Assembly (NCBI GenBank): GCA_937872275.1
Contig: CALMSE010000288.1
Location: forward strand, 1 to 8,807
Direction of reading: 5' to 3'
Origin: an uncultured Leucobacter sp.
Lineage (GTDB): Bacteria > Actinomycetota > Actinomycetes > Actinomycetales > Microbacteriaceae
DNA: 8,807 nucleotides
Positions 1 to 6,580 of this stretch are shown here, piece after piece. Made by a program: the position numbers and the translations under genes. The notes beneath the pieces are model-generated. The model saw only the letters and a list, made by a program, of their open reading frames with translations. It was not told the origin of the DNA and searched no databases. How positions within the stretch are numbered: the stretch's first letter is position 1; each line of letters opens with the position of its first letter.

Positions 1-377
1 GCGGCCTCGCGCACCGCGCCGACCTCGAGCACGCGGCGCAGCACGCCGATGTCCTCGAGCGCGCCCGCCGTCAGCGGTTCGTCGCCTCCGTCGATCCGGT
101 CGGCGCCCGGCAGCGCATCGACCACGAAGGTACCGCCGTATCTTCCGCGGCGCGGCACGAGGTACCCGGCCTCGGACAGCGTCGAGATCGCCTCGCGCAC
201 CGTCGTCCGGCTGACGCCGAGCATGATCGCGAGATCCCGCTCGGCCGGGAGCCGCTGCCCGGGCCCGATGAAGCCGAGCCTGACGGCCTGCAGCAGCCGC
301 TGCATCGTCCCCTCATAGGGGTTGCTCGGCTGCACGGCTCCTGTAAGGAACTCGATGCCTTCGTCGCTGGGGGTCAT
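1..377 (-). CDS. FadR-type GntR family transcriptional regulator (C-terminus cut by window edge)
   Basis: This is a DNA-binding regulator of the FadR subfamily of GntR proteins. Only the first 125 residues are in the window and the frame is open to base 1. Residues 20-86 form the winged helix-turn-helix, with the hallmarks PGQRLPAERDLA (39-50), the recognition segment GVSRTTVREAIS (54-65) and the wing RRGRYGGTFV (76-85). From about residue 106 an LEDIGVLRRVLEVGAVREA segment begins the helical FCD ligand-binding domain, most of which is missing. The ATG at 377 follows an AAAGG site with 6 bases between. It lies 41 bases behind the SDR gene and is probably the last gene of the amine-catabolism operon. 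By inference it is a ligand-released repressor of that operon, with the inverted repeat at 4815-4829 as a candidate operator. The family is clear; the ligand is unknown. Confidence 0.9.
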   Translation of the reverse strand, partial: MTPSDEGIEFLTGAVQPSNPYEGTMQRLLQAVRLGFIGPGQRLPAERDLAIMLGVSRTTVREAISTLSEAGYLVPRRGRYGGTFVVDALPGADRIDGGDEPLTAGALEDIGVLRRVLEVGAVREA

Positions 378-418
378 GCCGCGCCTTTCGCCGTGCCGGC
401 CGTGCGGTCGCGACAAGC

Positions 419-1210
419 CTACAGCGGAGTCGTGTAGGCGCTGCTGATCCCACCGTCGACGAGGAAGGTCGACGCGGTGATGAACGAGGCGTCGTCGCTC
501 GCGAGGAAGGCGACCGCCGCTGCGAGCTCTTCGGGTCGGGCGAAGCGACCGACCGGTACATGCACCAGACGGCGCGCGGCGCGCTCGGGATCCTTCGCGA
601 AGAGCTCCTGCAGCAGGGGGGTGTTCACGGGCCCCGGGCAGAGCGCGTTGACCCGGATGCCCTGGCGCGCGAACTGCACGCCGAGCTCCCGGCTCATGGC
701 CAGCACGCCGCCCTTCGACGCGGTGTAGGAGATCTGCGAGGTGGCCGATCCCATCACGGCGACGAAGGAGGCGGTGTTGATGATGGATCCGCGGCCCTGC
801 CGGGTCATGTGGCGCAGCGCGGCGCGGGAGCAGAGGTACACGCTCTTCAGATTGACGTCCTGCACCTTCTGCCAGGCGGGAAGCCCGGTGGTCTCGATCG
901 AGTCGTCGTCGTCGGGGGAGATGCCCGCGTTGTTGAAGGCGATGTCGACCGACCCGTACTCGCGGGCGGCGGTGTCGAAGAGTTCGTCGACCTGATCCTC
1001 ATCGGCGACGTCGACCTGCACGAACAGTCCGTCGACCTCTTCCGCGGCGGCCCGGCCCGCGCGCGGGTCCATGTCGCCGATCACGATGCGGGCGCCCTCC
1101 GCTCTCATGCGCCTGGCCGCGGCGAGGCCGATGCCGCTGCCGCCTCCGGTGATGACGGCGACCCGACCGACGAGGCGCTGGGTGAGATCGACGGGGGTGA
1201 GGTGACTCAT
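419..1210 (-). CDS. SDR family NAD(P)-dependent oxidoreductase (FabG-like) in the gamma-glutamyl-amine operon
   Basis: A 263-residue classical short-chain dehydrogenase/reductase, full length for the family. The cofactor loop is TGGGSGIG (21-28). D46, after the second strand, favours NAD(H) over NADP(H). The structural NNAG motif is at 93-96. The catalytic residues are N120, S148, Y162 and K166 (YTASK). The C-terminal FLVDGG segment is also present. SDRs like this are often labelled 3-oxoacyl-ACP reductase, but there is no fatty-acid context here. It sits 67 bases behind the aldehyde dehydrogenase. By inference it oxidises a hydroxyl group on a gamma-glutamylated intermediate to the aldehyde that the dehydrogenase then takes. 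The ATG at 1210 follows an AAGGA site (1217-1221) at 6 bases. The stop is TAG. The fold and catalytic set are certain; the substrate is not. Confidence 0.93.
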   Translation of the reverse strand: MSHLTPVDLTQRLVGRVAVITGGGSGIGLAAARRMRAEGARIVIGDMDPRAGRAAAEEVDGLFVQVDVADEDQVDELFDTAAREYGSVDIAFNNAGISPDDDDSIETTGLPAWQKVQDVNLKSVYLCSRAALRHMTRQGRGSIINTASFVAVMGSATSQISYTASKGGVLAMSRELGVQFARQGIRVNALCPGPVNTPLLQELFAKDPERAARRLVHVPVGRFARPEELAAAVAFLASDDASFITASTFLVDGGISSAYTTPL

Positions 1211-1239
1211 TGGGCTTCCTTCTGTGAGAGGTGGTGGAT

Positions 1240-1254
1240 CCGGCGACTCGCCGG
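1240..1254. repeat. Short GC-rich hairpin between aldehyde dehydrogenase and SDR genes
   Basis: A perfect 6-bp inverted repeat with a 3-base loop (CCGGCG ACT CGCCGG) lies in the 67-base spacer between the aldehyde dehydrogenase stop and the SDR start. No T-run follows on the minus strand, so it is not a normal intrinsic terminator. It could be a processing or stability hairpin in the operon mRNA, or chance in GC-rich DNA. Confidence 0.25.
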
Positions 1255-1277
1255 GCTCGCGCAGGACGGCGTTCGGG

Positions 1278-2633
1278 TCAGTCCTCGGCGAAGAAGACGT
1301 TCTTCGTCTCGGTGAAGTGCAGGGGCGCGTCCGGACCGAGCTCCCGGCCGAGCCCCGATTGCTTGAAGCCGCCGAAGGGTGTGGAGTAGCGGACGGAGGA
1401 GTGCGAGTTGACCGAGAGATTGCCGCCCTCGACGGCGCGGGCGACGCGGATGCCGCGGCCGAGGTCGCGGGTCCAGATGGAACCGCTCAGACCGTACCGG
1501 GTGTCGTTGGCGAGCCGGATCGCGTCGGCCTCGTCGTCGAACGGCAGCACCGCGACGACGGGGCCGAAGATCTCCTCGGCGACGATGCGGCTGTCCCGCT
1601 CGGGAGCGACGACCGTGGGCGCGAACCAGGCGCCCGGTCCGTCGGGGCAGGAGCCTCGGAAGGCGATCGGCGTGCTCTCGTCGATGAACGATCTCACGCT
1701 CTCGCGGTGCGCGAGCGTGACGAGGGGACCCATCTCCGTCGCCTCGTCGGCGGGATCGCCGACCTTGACGGCCTTCACCGCCCGTTCGAACCCCTCCATG
1801 AAGCGGTCGTAGACGCCGCGCTGCACCAGCAGACGGCTGCGCGCGCAGCAGTCCTGGCCCGCGTTGTCGAAGACGGAGTAGGGGGCGGTGGCCGCCGCCT
1901 TCTCGACGTCGGCGTCGGCGAAGACGATGTTCGCGCTCTTCCCCCCGAGCTCCAGGGTGACGCGCTTCACCTGCTCGGCGCAGCCGGCCATGATGCGCTT
2001 GCCCACCTCGGTCGAGCCGGTGAACACCACCTTGCGCACGGCGGGGTTGGTCACGAAGCGCTCGCCGACGACGGAGCCGCGGCCCGGCAGCACCTGGAAC
2101 ACCCCCTCGGGGAGCCCCGCCTCCAGGGCGAGCTCGCCGAGGCGGATGCTCGTCAGCGGGGTCCATTCGGCCGGCTTCAGCACCACGGCGTTGCCGGCCG
2201 CGAGGGCGGGTGCGAAGCCCCACGATGCGATGGTCATCGGGAAGTTCCAGGGGGTGATGACCCCCACCACCCCGAGCGGTTCGTGGAAGGTCACGTTCAT
2301 GCCGCCGGCGACCGGGATCTGCTGGCCGATCAGCCTCTCGGGCGAGGCCGAGTAGTACTCGAGCACGTCGCGGACGTGGGCGGCCTCCCAGCGCGACTGG
2401 GAGATGGGGTGGCCCGAGTTCGCCGTCTCGAGACGCGCGAGGTGCTCGATGTCCCGGTCGACCCGCTCCGCGAAGCGGCGGAGCGCGCGGGCCCGGTCGG
2501 CCGGTGCCAGCCCGGCCCACCCCGACTGAGCGCGTTCGGCCGCAGCGATCGCGGCATCCGTGCCGGCCTCATCGAGATGCTCGACCCGGGCGACGAAGGT
2601 CTCGTCGGCGGGGTTGGTGACGGTGTAGCTCAT
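1278..2633 (-). CDS. Aldehyde dehydrogenase, likely gamma-glutamyl-aminoaldehyde dehydrogenase (PuuC-like)
   Basis: A 451-residue NAD(P)-dependent aldehyde dehydrogenase that oxidises an aldehyde to its acid in the cytoplasm. The N-terminal cofactor domain shows PWNFP (128-132, with N130 of the oxyanion hole), K153 in VLKPAEW, and FTGSTEVGKRI (204-214). The general base is E228 in LELGGK (227-232). The nucleophile is C262 in GQDCCA. EEIFGPV is at 353-359 and the C-terminal PFGGFKQSGLGRE segment is intact. It is shorter than the usual 475-500 residues, partly because the stretch around 312-332 is trimmed. The ATG at 2633 is chosen because GGAGGT (2640-2645) sits 6 bases before it and it overlaps the preceding stop as ATGA (2630-2633). 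A longer frame from 2741 would run inside the hydrolase gene. In this operon it probably converts the gamma-glutamyl aldehyde to the gamma-glutamyl acid. The family is certain; the substrate is inferred. Confidence 0.94.
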   Translation of the reverse strand: MSYTVTNPADETFVARVEHLDEAGTDAAIAAAERAQSGWAGLAPADRARALRRFAERVDRDIEHLARLETANSGHPISQSRWEAAHVRDVLEYYSASPERLIGQQIPVAGGMNVTFHEPLGVVGVITPWNFPMTIASWGFAPALAAGNAVVLKPAEWTPLTSIRLGELALEAGLPEGVFQVLPGRGSVVGERFVTNPAVRKVVFTGSTEVGKRIMAGCAEQVKRVTLELGGKSANIVFADADVEKAAATAPYSVFDNAGQDCCARSRLLVQRGVYDRFMEGFERAVKAVKVGDPADEATEMGPLVTLAHRESVRSFIDESTPIAFRGSCPDGPGAWFAPTVVAPERDSRIVAEEIFGPVVAVLPFDDEADAIRLANDTRYGLSGSIWTRDLGRGIRVARAVEGGNLSVNSHSSVRYSTPFGGFKQSGLGRELGPDAPLHFTETKNVFFAED

Positions 2634-3409
2634 CGGCGGACCTCCGGTCGGGGTGAGAGACGGGCGTCGCGGTGCGCCCGAGCGGCATCGACCAGCCCGG
2701 CGAACAGCCGGCGATCCCGCTCGTACTCCTCCGGATGCCACTGCACGGCGATGCAGAAGGGGGCCGCGGGCAGCTCGACCGATTCGATGACCCCGTCCGC
2801 GGTGCGGCTGGTCACCTGCAGAGGTTCCGCGACCCTGCCGATCGACTGGTGATGGTAGAGCGGGGCGCGGGCGCGGCGATCCTCGCCGAGGACCTCGGCG
2901 ATCCGGGTGCCCCGGTCGACCTCGACCTCGATCTCGGCGAACTCCGCGTCGCCCAGCTGATAGCGGTCGTCGCCGACGCGGTCGGGCAGGTGCTGGATCA
3001 GGTCGCCGCCGAGCGCGACGTTCAGCATCTGCGCACCGCGACAGATGCCGAGGAGGGGAAGCTCCACGTCGAGGGCCGCACGCAGCAGGGCGTCCTCGAA
3101 TGCGTCGCGGTCCTCGCGCGGCGCGGCGGTCATCTCGTGCGGCTGCTGATCGTAGCGGCGCGGGTCGACATCGGCGCCTCCCGCCACGATGAGCCCGTCG
3201 AGCGAGCCGACGATCCGCCGCGCGATCTCCGGGGTGACCGGTTGCGGTGGAAGCACCGTCGCGATGCCGCCGACGTCGGTCACCGCCCTGATGTAGGTCT
3301 CGGGCAGAAAGGCCGCGCGCACGTCCCAGACTCCGGTCCGCGCCTGCTCGAGGTAGCTCGTGATGCCGATCAGCGGCGCGTCGCCCGCCGGATTCTCAGA
3401 GCCGCTCAA
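2630..3409 (-). CDS. Gamma-glutamyl-gamma-aminobutyrate hydrolase family protein (class I glutamine amidotransferase, PuuD-like)
   Basis: A 259-residue peptidase C26/PuuD-type hydrolase that would cut the gamma-glutamyl amide bond and release glutamate and the free amino acid. The N-terminal PLIGITSY segment is typical of the family. GLIVAGGADVDP (72-83) precedes the nucleophile elbow LLGICRGAQ with C123, and the triad is completed by H225 and E227 in WHPEE. YHHQSI (185-190) is also a family feature. The start is unusual: no ATG or GTG is available and the best choice is TTG at 3409, inside the 3' end of the ligase gene. The two genes overlap by 14 bases (3396-3409). The Shine-Dalgarno match is weak, so translation is probably coupled to the ligase. 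The stop overlaps the aldehyde dehydrogenase start as ATGA. Family membership is firm; gamma-glutamyl-GABA as the actual substrate is not proven. Confidence 0.92.
   Translation of the reverse strand: MSGSENPAGDAPLIGITSYLEQARTGVWDVRAAFLPETYIRAVTDVGGIATVLPPQPVTPEIARRIVGSLDGLIVAGGADVDPRRYDQQPHEMTAAPREDRDAFEDALLRAALDVELPLLGICRGAQMLNVALGGDLIQHLPDRVGDDRYQLGDAEFAEIEVEVDRGTRIAEVLGEDRRARAPLYHHQSIGRVAEPLQVTSRTADGVIESVELPAAPFCIAVQWHPEEYERDRRLFAGLVDAARAHRDARLSPRPEVRR
2640..2645 (-). promoter_or_regulatory. Ribosome binding site of the aldehyde dehydrogenase
   Basis: GGAGGT lies 6 bases before the ATG at 2633 and inside the end of the hydrolase gene. It decides the 451-residue start over longer frame extensions. 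Confidence 0.75.
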
Positions 3410-4766
3410 AGCCGCGCACCCGCTCCCAGTCCGTGACCGCCGAGTCGAAGGCGGCGACTTCGACGCGCGCCGCGTGGACGTAGTGCTCCACCACCTCGTC
3501 GCCGAAGACCTCCCGCGCCAGCGCCGATCGCTCGAAGAGGTCGGCCGCGTCGCGCAGCGTCGTCGGCACGCGCTCGACGTCGCTGATGTAGGCGTTGCCC
3601 GTCAGCGGTTCGTCGAGTTCGAGTTCGTGCTCGATGCCGTGCAGGCCCGAGGCCAGCATGCCGGCGACGGCCAGGTACTGGTTCACGTCGCCGCCGGGAA
3701 CCCGGTTCTCGACCCGCATGGCGTGGCCGCGCCCGACCACTCGCAGGGCGCAACTGCGGTTGTCGTGCCCCCAGGCCACCGCGGTCGGTGCGAAGCTGCC
3801 CTCGACGAAGCGCTTGTACGAGTTGATGTTCGGCGCGTAGAGGAGCGTGAACTCGCGCATGGCGGCGAGCTGGCCCGCGATGAAGTGTCGGAACAGGGGA
3901 GACATGCCGGAGGGGTCGTCTTCGTCGGCGAACACCGTCCCGCCGTCGCCGCTGCGCAGACTGGCGTGCACGTGGCAGCTGTTGCCCTCGCGCTCATTGA
4001 ACTTCGCCATGAAGGTGATGCTCTTGCCGTGCGCGTCGGCGATCTCCTTGGCGCCGCTCTTGTAGATCGAGTGATTGTCGCAGGTGTTCAGCGCGTGCGC
4101 GTAGCGGAAGGCGATCTCCTGCTGGCCGAGGTTGCACTCGCCCTTGACGCCCTCGCAGTACATGCCGGCGCCGTCCATGCCGTTGCGGATGTCGCGGAGC
4201 AGCGGTTCCATGCGGCTCGAGGCGTGCAGTGCGTAGTCGATGTTGTAGTCGCTCGCCGGGTGCAGGTCGCGGTAGCCCCGGCGCCAGGCCGTGCGGTAGT
4301 CGTCGTCGAACACGAGGAACTCGAGCTCGGTGGCCACGTGGGGCACGAGGTCGTGCTCGGCGAGCCGATCGATCTGGCGCCGCAGGATCTGACGGGGCGA
4401 CACGGAGATGGGGGAGCGGTCGCTCGCCAGCACGAGGTCGCCGACGACGAGCGCGGTGGCCGGCAGCCACGGGATCCGGCGCAGCGTTCCGAGGTCGGGG
4501 ATGATCGCCATGTCGCCGTAGCCGCTCTCCCAGCTCGTCAGTGCGTAGCCCTCGACGGTGTTGAGCTCGACGTCGACGGCCAGCAGGTAGTTGCAGCACT
4601 CGGACCCGTGCTCCATCACGTCCTCGATGAACAGCCGGGCGGAGACCCGCTTGCCGACGAGCCGTCCCTGGACATCGGTGAAGGCGACGACGACCGTGTC
4701 GATCTCACCCGATGCGGACGCCTCGCGCAGCTCCTCCGGTGTCAGATTCCCGCTGTGCGGAACCAT
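3396..4766 (-). CDS. Glutamine-synthetase-like gamma-glutamyl-amine ligase (PuuA/GlnA4-like)
   Basis: A 456-residue GlnA-fold enzyme that would join glutamate to an amine using ATP, the first step of gamma-glutamylated amine catabolism. The catalytic barrel is intact: TELEF (E147, E149), GECNLGQQE (E210, E217), SCHVHASL (H265, H267), NRSCALR (R337, R342) and RVENR (E353, R355). The ammonium-site features of true glutamine synthetase are lost. The DGSS motif near the N-terminus is absent (roughly NTVEG, 69-73). The flap PGYEAP is replaced by EGSFAP (322-327), putting F325 where the ammonium-binding glutamate should be. The adenylylation-loop context around Y393 also differs. This points to an amine rather than ammonia as acceptor. 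The ATG at 4766 follows AAGGAG at 6 bases. It is the first gene of the left operon. The candidate substrate is ethanolamine or another amino-alcohol, putrescine, or another small amine. Confidence 0.92.
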   Translation of the reverse strand: MVPHSGNLTPEELREASASGEIDTVVVAFTDVQGRLVGKRVSARLFIEDVMEHGSECCNYLLAVDVELNTVEGYALTSWESGYGDMAIIPDLGTLRRIPWLPATALVVGDLVLASDRSPISVSPRQILRRQIDRLAEHDLVPHVATELEFLVFDDDYRTAWRRGYRDLHPASDYNIDYALHASSRMEPLLRDIRNGMDGAGMYCEGVKGECNLGQQEIAFRYAHALNTCDNHSIYKSGAKEIADAHGKSITFMAKFNEREGNSCHVHASLRSGDGGTVFADEDDPSGMSPLFRHFIAGQLAAMREFTLLYAPNINSYKRFVEGSFAPTAVAWGHDNRSCALRVVGRGHAMRVENRVPGGDVNQYLAVAGMLASGLHGIEHELELDEPLTGNAYISDVERVPTTLRDAADLFERSALAREVFGDEVVEHYVHAARVEVAAFDSAVTDWERVRGFERL

Positions 4767-4772
4767 CCGCGA

Positions 4773-4778
4773 CTCCTT
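4773..4778 (-). promoter_or_regulatory. Ribosome binding site of the ligase gene
   Basis: AAGGAG on the minus strand lies 6 bases before the ATG at 4766. It is the strongest Shine-Dalgarno site at the head of the left operon and fixes the ligase start. Confidence 0.8.
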
Positions 4779-4803
4779 CGTTCGGGTGACGCGCTCATTC
4801 GCG

Positions 4804-4809
4804 ATCTTA
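4804..4809 (-). promoter_or_regulatory. Weak -10 promoter candidate for the left operon
   Basis: TAAGAT on the minus strand matches four of six bases of the sigma-70-type -10 element and lies in the AT-richest part of the 88-base spacer. A 17-base spacer would put the -35 at 4827-4832 (CTAATG), which is a poor match. The inverted repeat at 4815-4829 would then lie in the spacer and reach the -35, a normal place for a repressor site. The assignment is tentative. Confidence 0.3.
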
Positions 4810-4814
4810 AAGGT

Positions 4815-4829
4815 ATGGTATCAGACCAT
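4815..4829. promoter_or_regulatory. Inverted-repeat operator candidate, GntR/FadR type
   Basis: ATGGT ATCAG ACCAT is a perfect 5-bp inverted repeat with a 5-base centre. GGT/ACC half-sites are typical of FadR-subfamily GntR regulators such as FadR and PdhR, although those usually have a 3-base centre. A tandem GGTAT GGTAT (4812-4821) overlaps it and resembles the GGTATA repeats bound by NanR, also of this subfamily. It lies 49 bases before the ligase start. The regulator at 1-377 is the natural partner. No second copy of the repeat was seen in the window. Confidence 0.55.
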
Positions 4830-4854
4830 TAGGCTGCTCGCACCCGCCGTCCCG

Positions 4855-5844
4855 TCAGATCGTGAAGGCGGAGGAGGTGCTCGGCGCGAAGATCTCTTCC
4901 GGGGAGTACCGCCGGGAGGCCAGCCCCTGCTCGTGCGAGTAGCGCAGGAAGGTCTCGAGGACGTGCCGGTTCTCGTCGATGCCGTACCTCCAGTAGTCCT
5001 CCCCGAGCGCCTCGACCGTCTCCTCCACGTGATCGGCGAGCCACGGCAGCATGACCTTCAGCGAGCTGCGGTACATCAGATCCTCCCGCGCGATCCGCCG
5101 CGAGGCCTCGAAGGCCTTGAGCAGCGAGCGGGCGACCCAGGGCTCGCGGTCCAGCAGACTCGTGCGGATCACGACCACGTGCATGATCGGGAAGATCCCG
5201 GTGCGCGCGAAGTAGTCCTTCTCGACGGCCTTGGCGTCGGGGAACAGCCGGACGACGTCCTCGTGCTCGCCGAACACCGACGGCACATGCGCGGCGAACA
5301 GCGCGTCGATCTCGCCGTCGACCAGCATCCGCGAGAGGGTCTGCGTCGGTCCGATCGGCACGACCTCCACGCCCTCAGGCAGCTCGATCCCGTGCTTCTC
5401 GACCCTTCCCGGCCGCTCGACCCCTCCCGTCCGCCAGAGGATGTCGGCCGGGGAGACGCCGTGCTCGTCCGCGAGGATGCCCCGCTGCCAGACCCCGGCC
5501 GTGATCTGATACTCGGGCACCCCCACGCGCCTGCCCTTCAACTCGACCGGGCTCTCGATCCCGCTCCTCCGATTGACGAACATCGTCTGGTGCCGGAAGT
5601 ACCGCGACGGGAAGACCGGGATCGCGGTGTAGGGGAACGACCCCCGCCCCAGGCTCAGCACGTAGGTCGACAGGCTCATCTCGCTCACGTCGAACTCGCC
5701 GAACACGGCCTGGCGGTAGAAGATCTCCTCGACCGGCAGGGGAAGGATCTCGAGGTCGATCCCCTCGACCCGGACCCGCGAATCCTGCAGCGCGCGGAAG
5801 CGGTCGTAGTCCACCGCCGCCATCGTCAGACGGAGCTCGGACAT
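4855..5844 (-). CDS. 4,5-dihydroxyphthalate decarboxylase-like protein (periplasmic-binding-protein fold)
   Basis: A 329-residue protein that I recognise as the family annotated 4,5-dihydroxyphthalate decarboxylase (Pht5-like), which shares the fold of ABC-transporter substrate-binding proteins. Family-typical segments are DYDRFRAL (12-19), VRVEGIDLEILPLPVEEIF (24-42), FDVSEMSLSTYVLSLG, AIPVFPSRYFRHQ, RVGVPEYQITAGVW, DGEIDALFAAHVPS, RTGIFPIMHVVVIR and the C-terminal NRHVLETFLRYSHEQGL. There is no signal peptide, lipobox or membrane segment, so it should be a cytoplasmic enzyme rather than a transporter part. By family it would decarboxylate a hydroxylated aromatic or related acid, but few members have been tested. 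It is the last gene of the right operon, 25 bases behind the aldolase-like gene. The ATG at 5844 has only a G-rich upstream stretch. ATG at 5823 is a less likely start. Confidence 0.85.
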   Translation of the reverse strand: MSELRLTMAAVDYDRFRALQDSRVRVEGIDLEILPLPVEEIFYRQAVFGEFDVSEMSLSTYVLSLGRGSFPYTAIPVFPSRYFRHQTMFVNRRSGIESPVELKGRRVGVPEYQITAGVWQRGILADEHGVSPADILWRTGGVERPGRVEKHGIELPEGVEVVPIGPTQTLSRMLVDGEIDALFAAHVPSVFGEHEDVVRLFPDAKAVEKDYFARTGIFPIMHVVVIRTSLLDREPWVARSLLKAFEASRRIAREDLMYRSSLKVMLPWLADHVEETVEALGEDYWRYGIDENRHVLETFLRYSHEQGLASRRYSPEEIFAPSTSSAFTI

Positions 5845-5869
5845 CCCGCCCCCCGATCCGAAGGCCCGC

Positions 5870-6580
5870 TCACGAGTCCAGCCCGCGCAAGAGGTACTCC
5901 CACACCTGCCCCAGGGCCCTCGGCGAATAGATCCTGTCGCGCTTCTCGAGCGCCTCGGCGTCGTCGGTCCACCTCGGCGTCCCCCCGTAACCGATGGTGC
6001 GCAGCTGCTGCTCGCACGCCTCCTCCAGCAGGAGCGCCGTGACCGTCGCCTCGCGCACCGTGGCGCCCACCGTCACGATCCCGTGGTTCAGCAGGAACAC
6101 GGCGTTGCGGTCTCCCAGCGCCCGGGCGACCCCCGCGCCCAACTCGGCCGAGCGGATCAGGTCCGTGGTGTGGTCGTAGCACGGCACCGCGGGCGGCGTG
6201 AACAGCGTCGCCTGGTGGCTCACCGGCCGCAGCTGCACCCCGGATGCGGCCAGCGCGACGGCGTGGGGCGGATGGATGTGGACCACGCCCCCGACGTCGG
6301 GTCGCGCGGCGTACACCTCGGTGTGGATCGGGTACTCGATGTGCCGATTCCCCGCTCCCTGCAGCACCTCGCCGTCGTGGGAGACGAGCTGGACGTCGCC
6401 CGGCCCGATCTCCGAGAGGCCGACTCCGCTGCGCTTGATCCAGGCCCCGCGGCCCTCCGGATCGCGCACCGAGGCGTGCCCCCAGATGTAGTCGTCCAGG
6501 CCGGCCGCGCCCAGCACACGGGACGCCTGCGAGACGAGCAGCCGAATGTCGTCGCTCATCGCGTCCACCGTCTCAGACAT
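5870..6580 (-). CDS. Class II aldolase/adducin family protein (possible decarboxylase)
   Basis: A 236-residue zinc-dependent enzyme of the class II aldolase/adducin fold. The metal ligands are H101 and H103 in HIHPPHA and H166 in LLNHGIVTVG. E82 in IEYPIHTEVY is the likely catalytic acid/base. The N-terminal YIWGHASVRDPEG segment is also family-typical. Relatives include fuculose- and ribulose-phosphate aldolases/epimerases, but also aromatic-acid decarboxylases such as the 3,4-dihydroxyphthalate decarboxylase PhtC of Arthrobacter. Its position beside a dihydroxyphthalate-decarboxylase-like gene favours a decarboxylation or retro-aldol step on a ring or ring-cleavage product over sugar metabolism. 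The ATG at 6580 overlaps the SDR stop by 8 bases (6573-6580), implying coupling. ATG at 6559 is a weaker start with a poorer upstream site. The fold is certain and the reaction open. Confidence 0.9.
   Translation of the reverse strand: MSETVDAMSDDIRLLVSQASRVLGAAGLDDYIWGHASVRDPEGRGAWIKRSGVGLSEIGPGDVQLVSHDGEVLQGAGNRHIEYPIHTEVYAARPDVGGVVHIHPPHAVALAASGVQLRPVSHQATLFTPPAVPCYDHTTDLIRSAELGAGVARALGDRNAVFLLNHGIVTVGATVREATVTALLLEEACEQQLRTIGYGGTPRWTDDAEALEKRDRIYSPRALGQVWEYLLRGLDS

Noticed and set aside
1240..1254. Hairpin as a transcription terminator
   Set aside because: The stem is only 6 bp with no T-run after it on the transcribed strand, and the genes on both sides fit one operon.
2634..2741. N-terminal extension of the aldehyde dehydrogenase to 2741
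   Set aside because: The extra 36 residues are arginine- and proline-rich with no family match and lie wholly inside the hydrolase gene. The ATG at 2633 has a strong ribosome binding site.
1224..2852. Long plus-strand open frame (542 codons) opposite the aldehyde dehydrogenase
   Set aside because: It is antisense to a clear aldehyde dehydrogenase, is rich in G, R, A and D with no recognisable motif, and is the usual shadow frame of high-GC coding DNA.
2875..2906. Repeated GGCGATCC segments
   Set aside because: They fall inside the hydrolase coding sequence and reflect repeated codon patterns in GC-rich DNA rather than a functional repeat.
3360..4832. Long plus-strand open frame (490 codons) opposite the ligase
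   Set aside because: It has no domain motifs and low-complexity valine/arginine-rich composition. The minus-strand ligase has all its catalytic residues and a good ribosome binding site.
4767..4854. Intrinsic terminator between the two operons
   Set aside because: The only inverted repeat there has 5-bp arms, and no T-tract follows in the reading direction. An operator is the better reading.
4591..6042. Plus-strand open frame (483 codons) spanning the junction and the decarboxylase-like gene
   Set aside because: It crosses the promoter region and lies antisense to a well-conserved family protein, so it is a GC-driven shadow.
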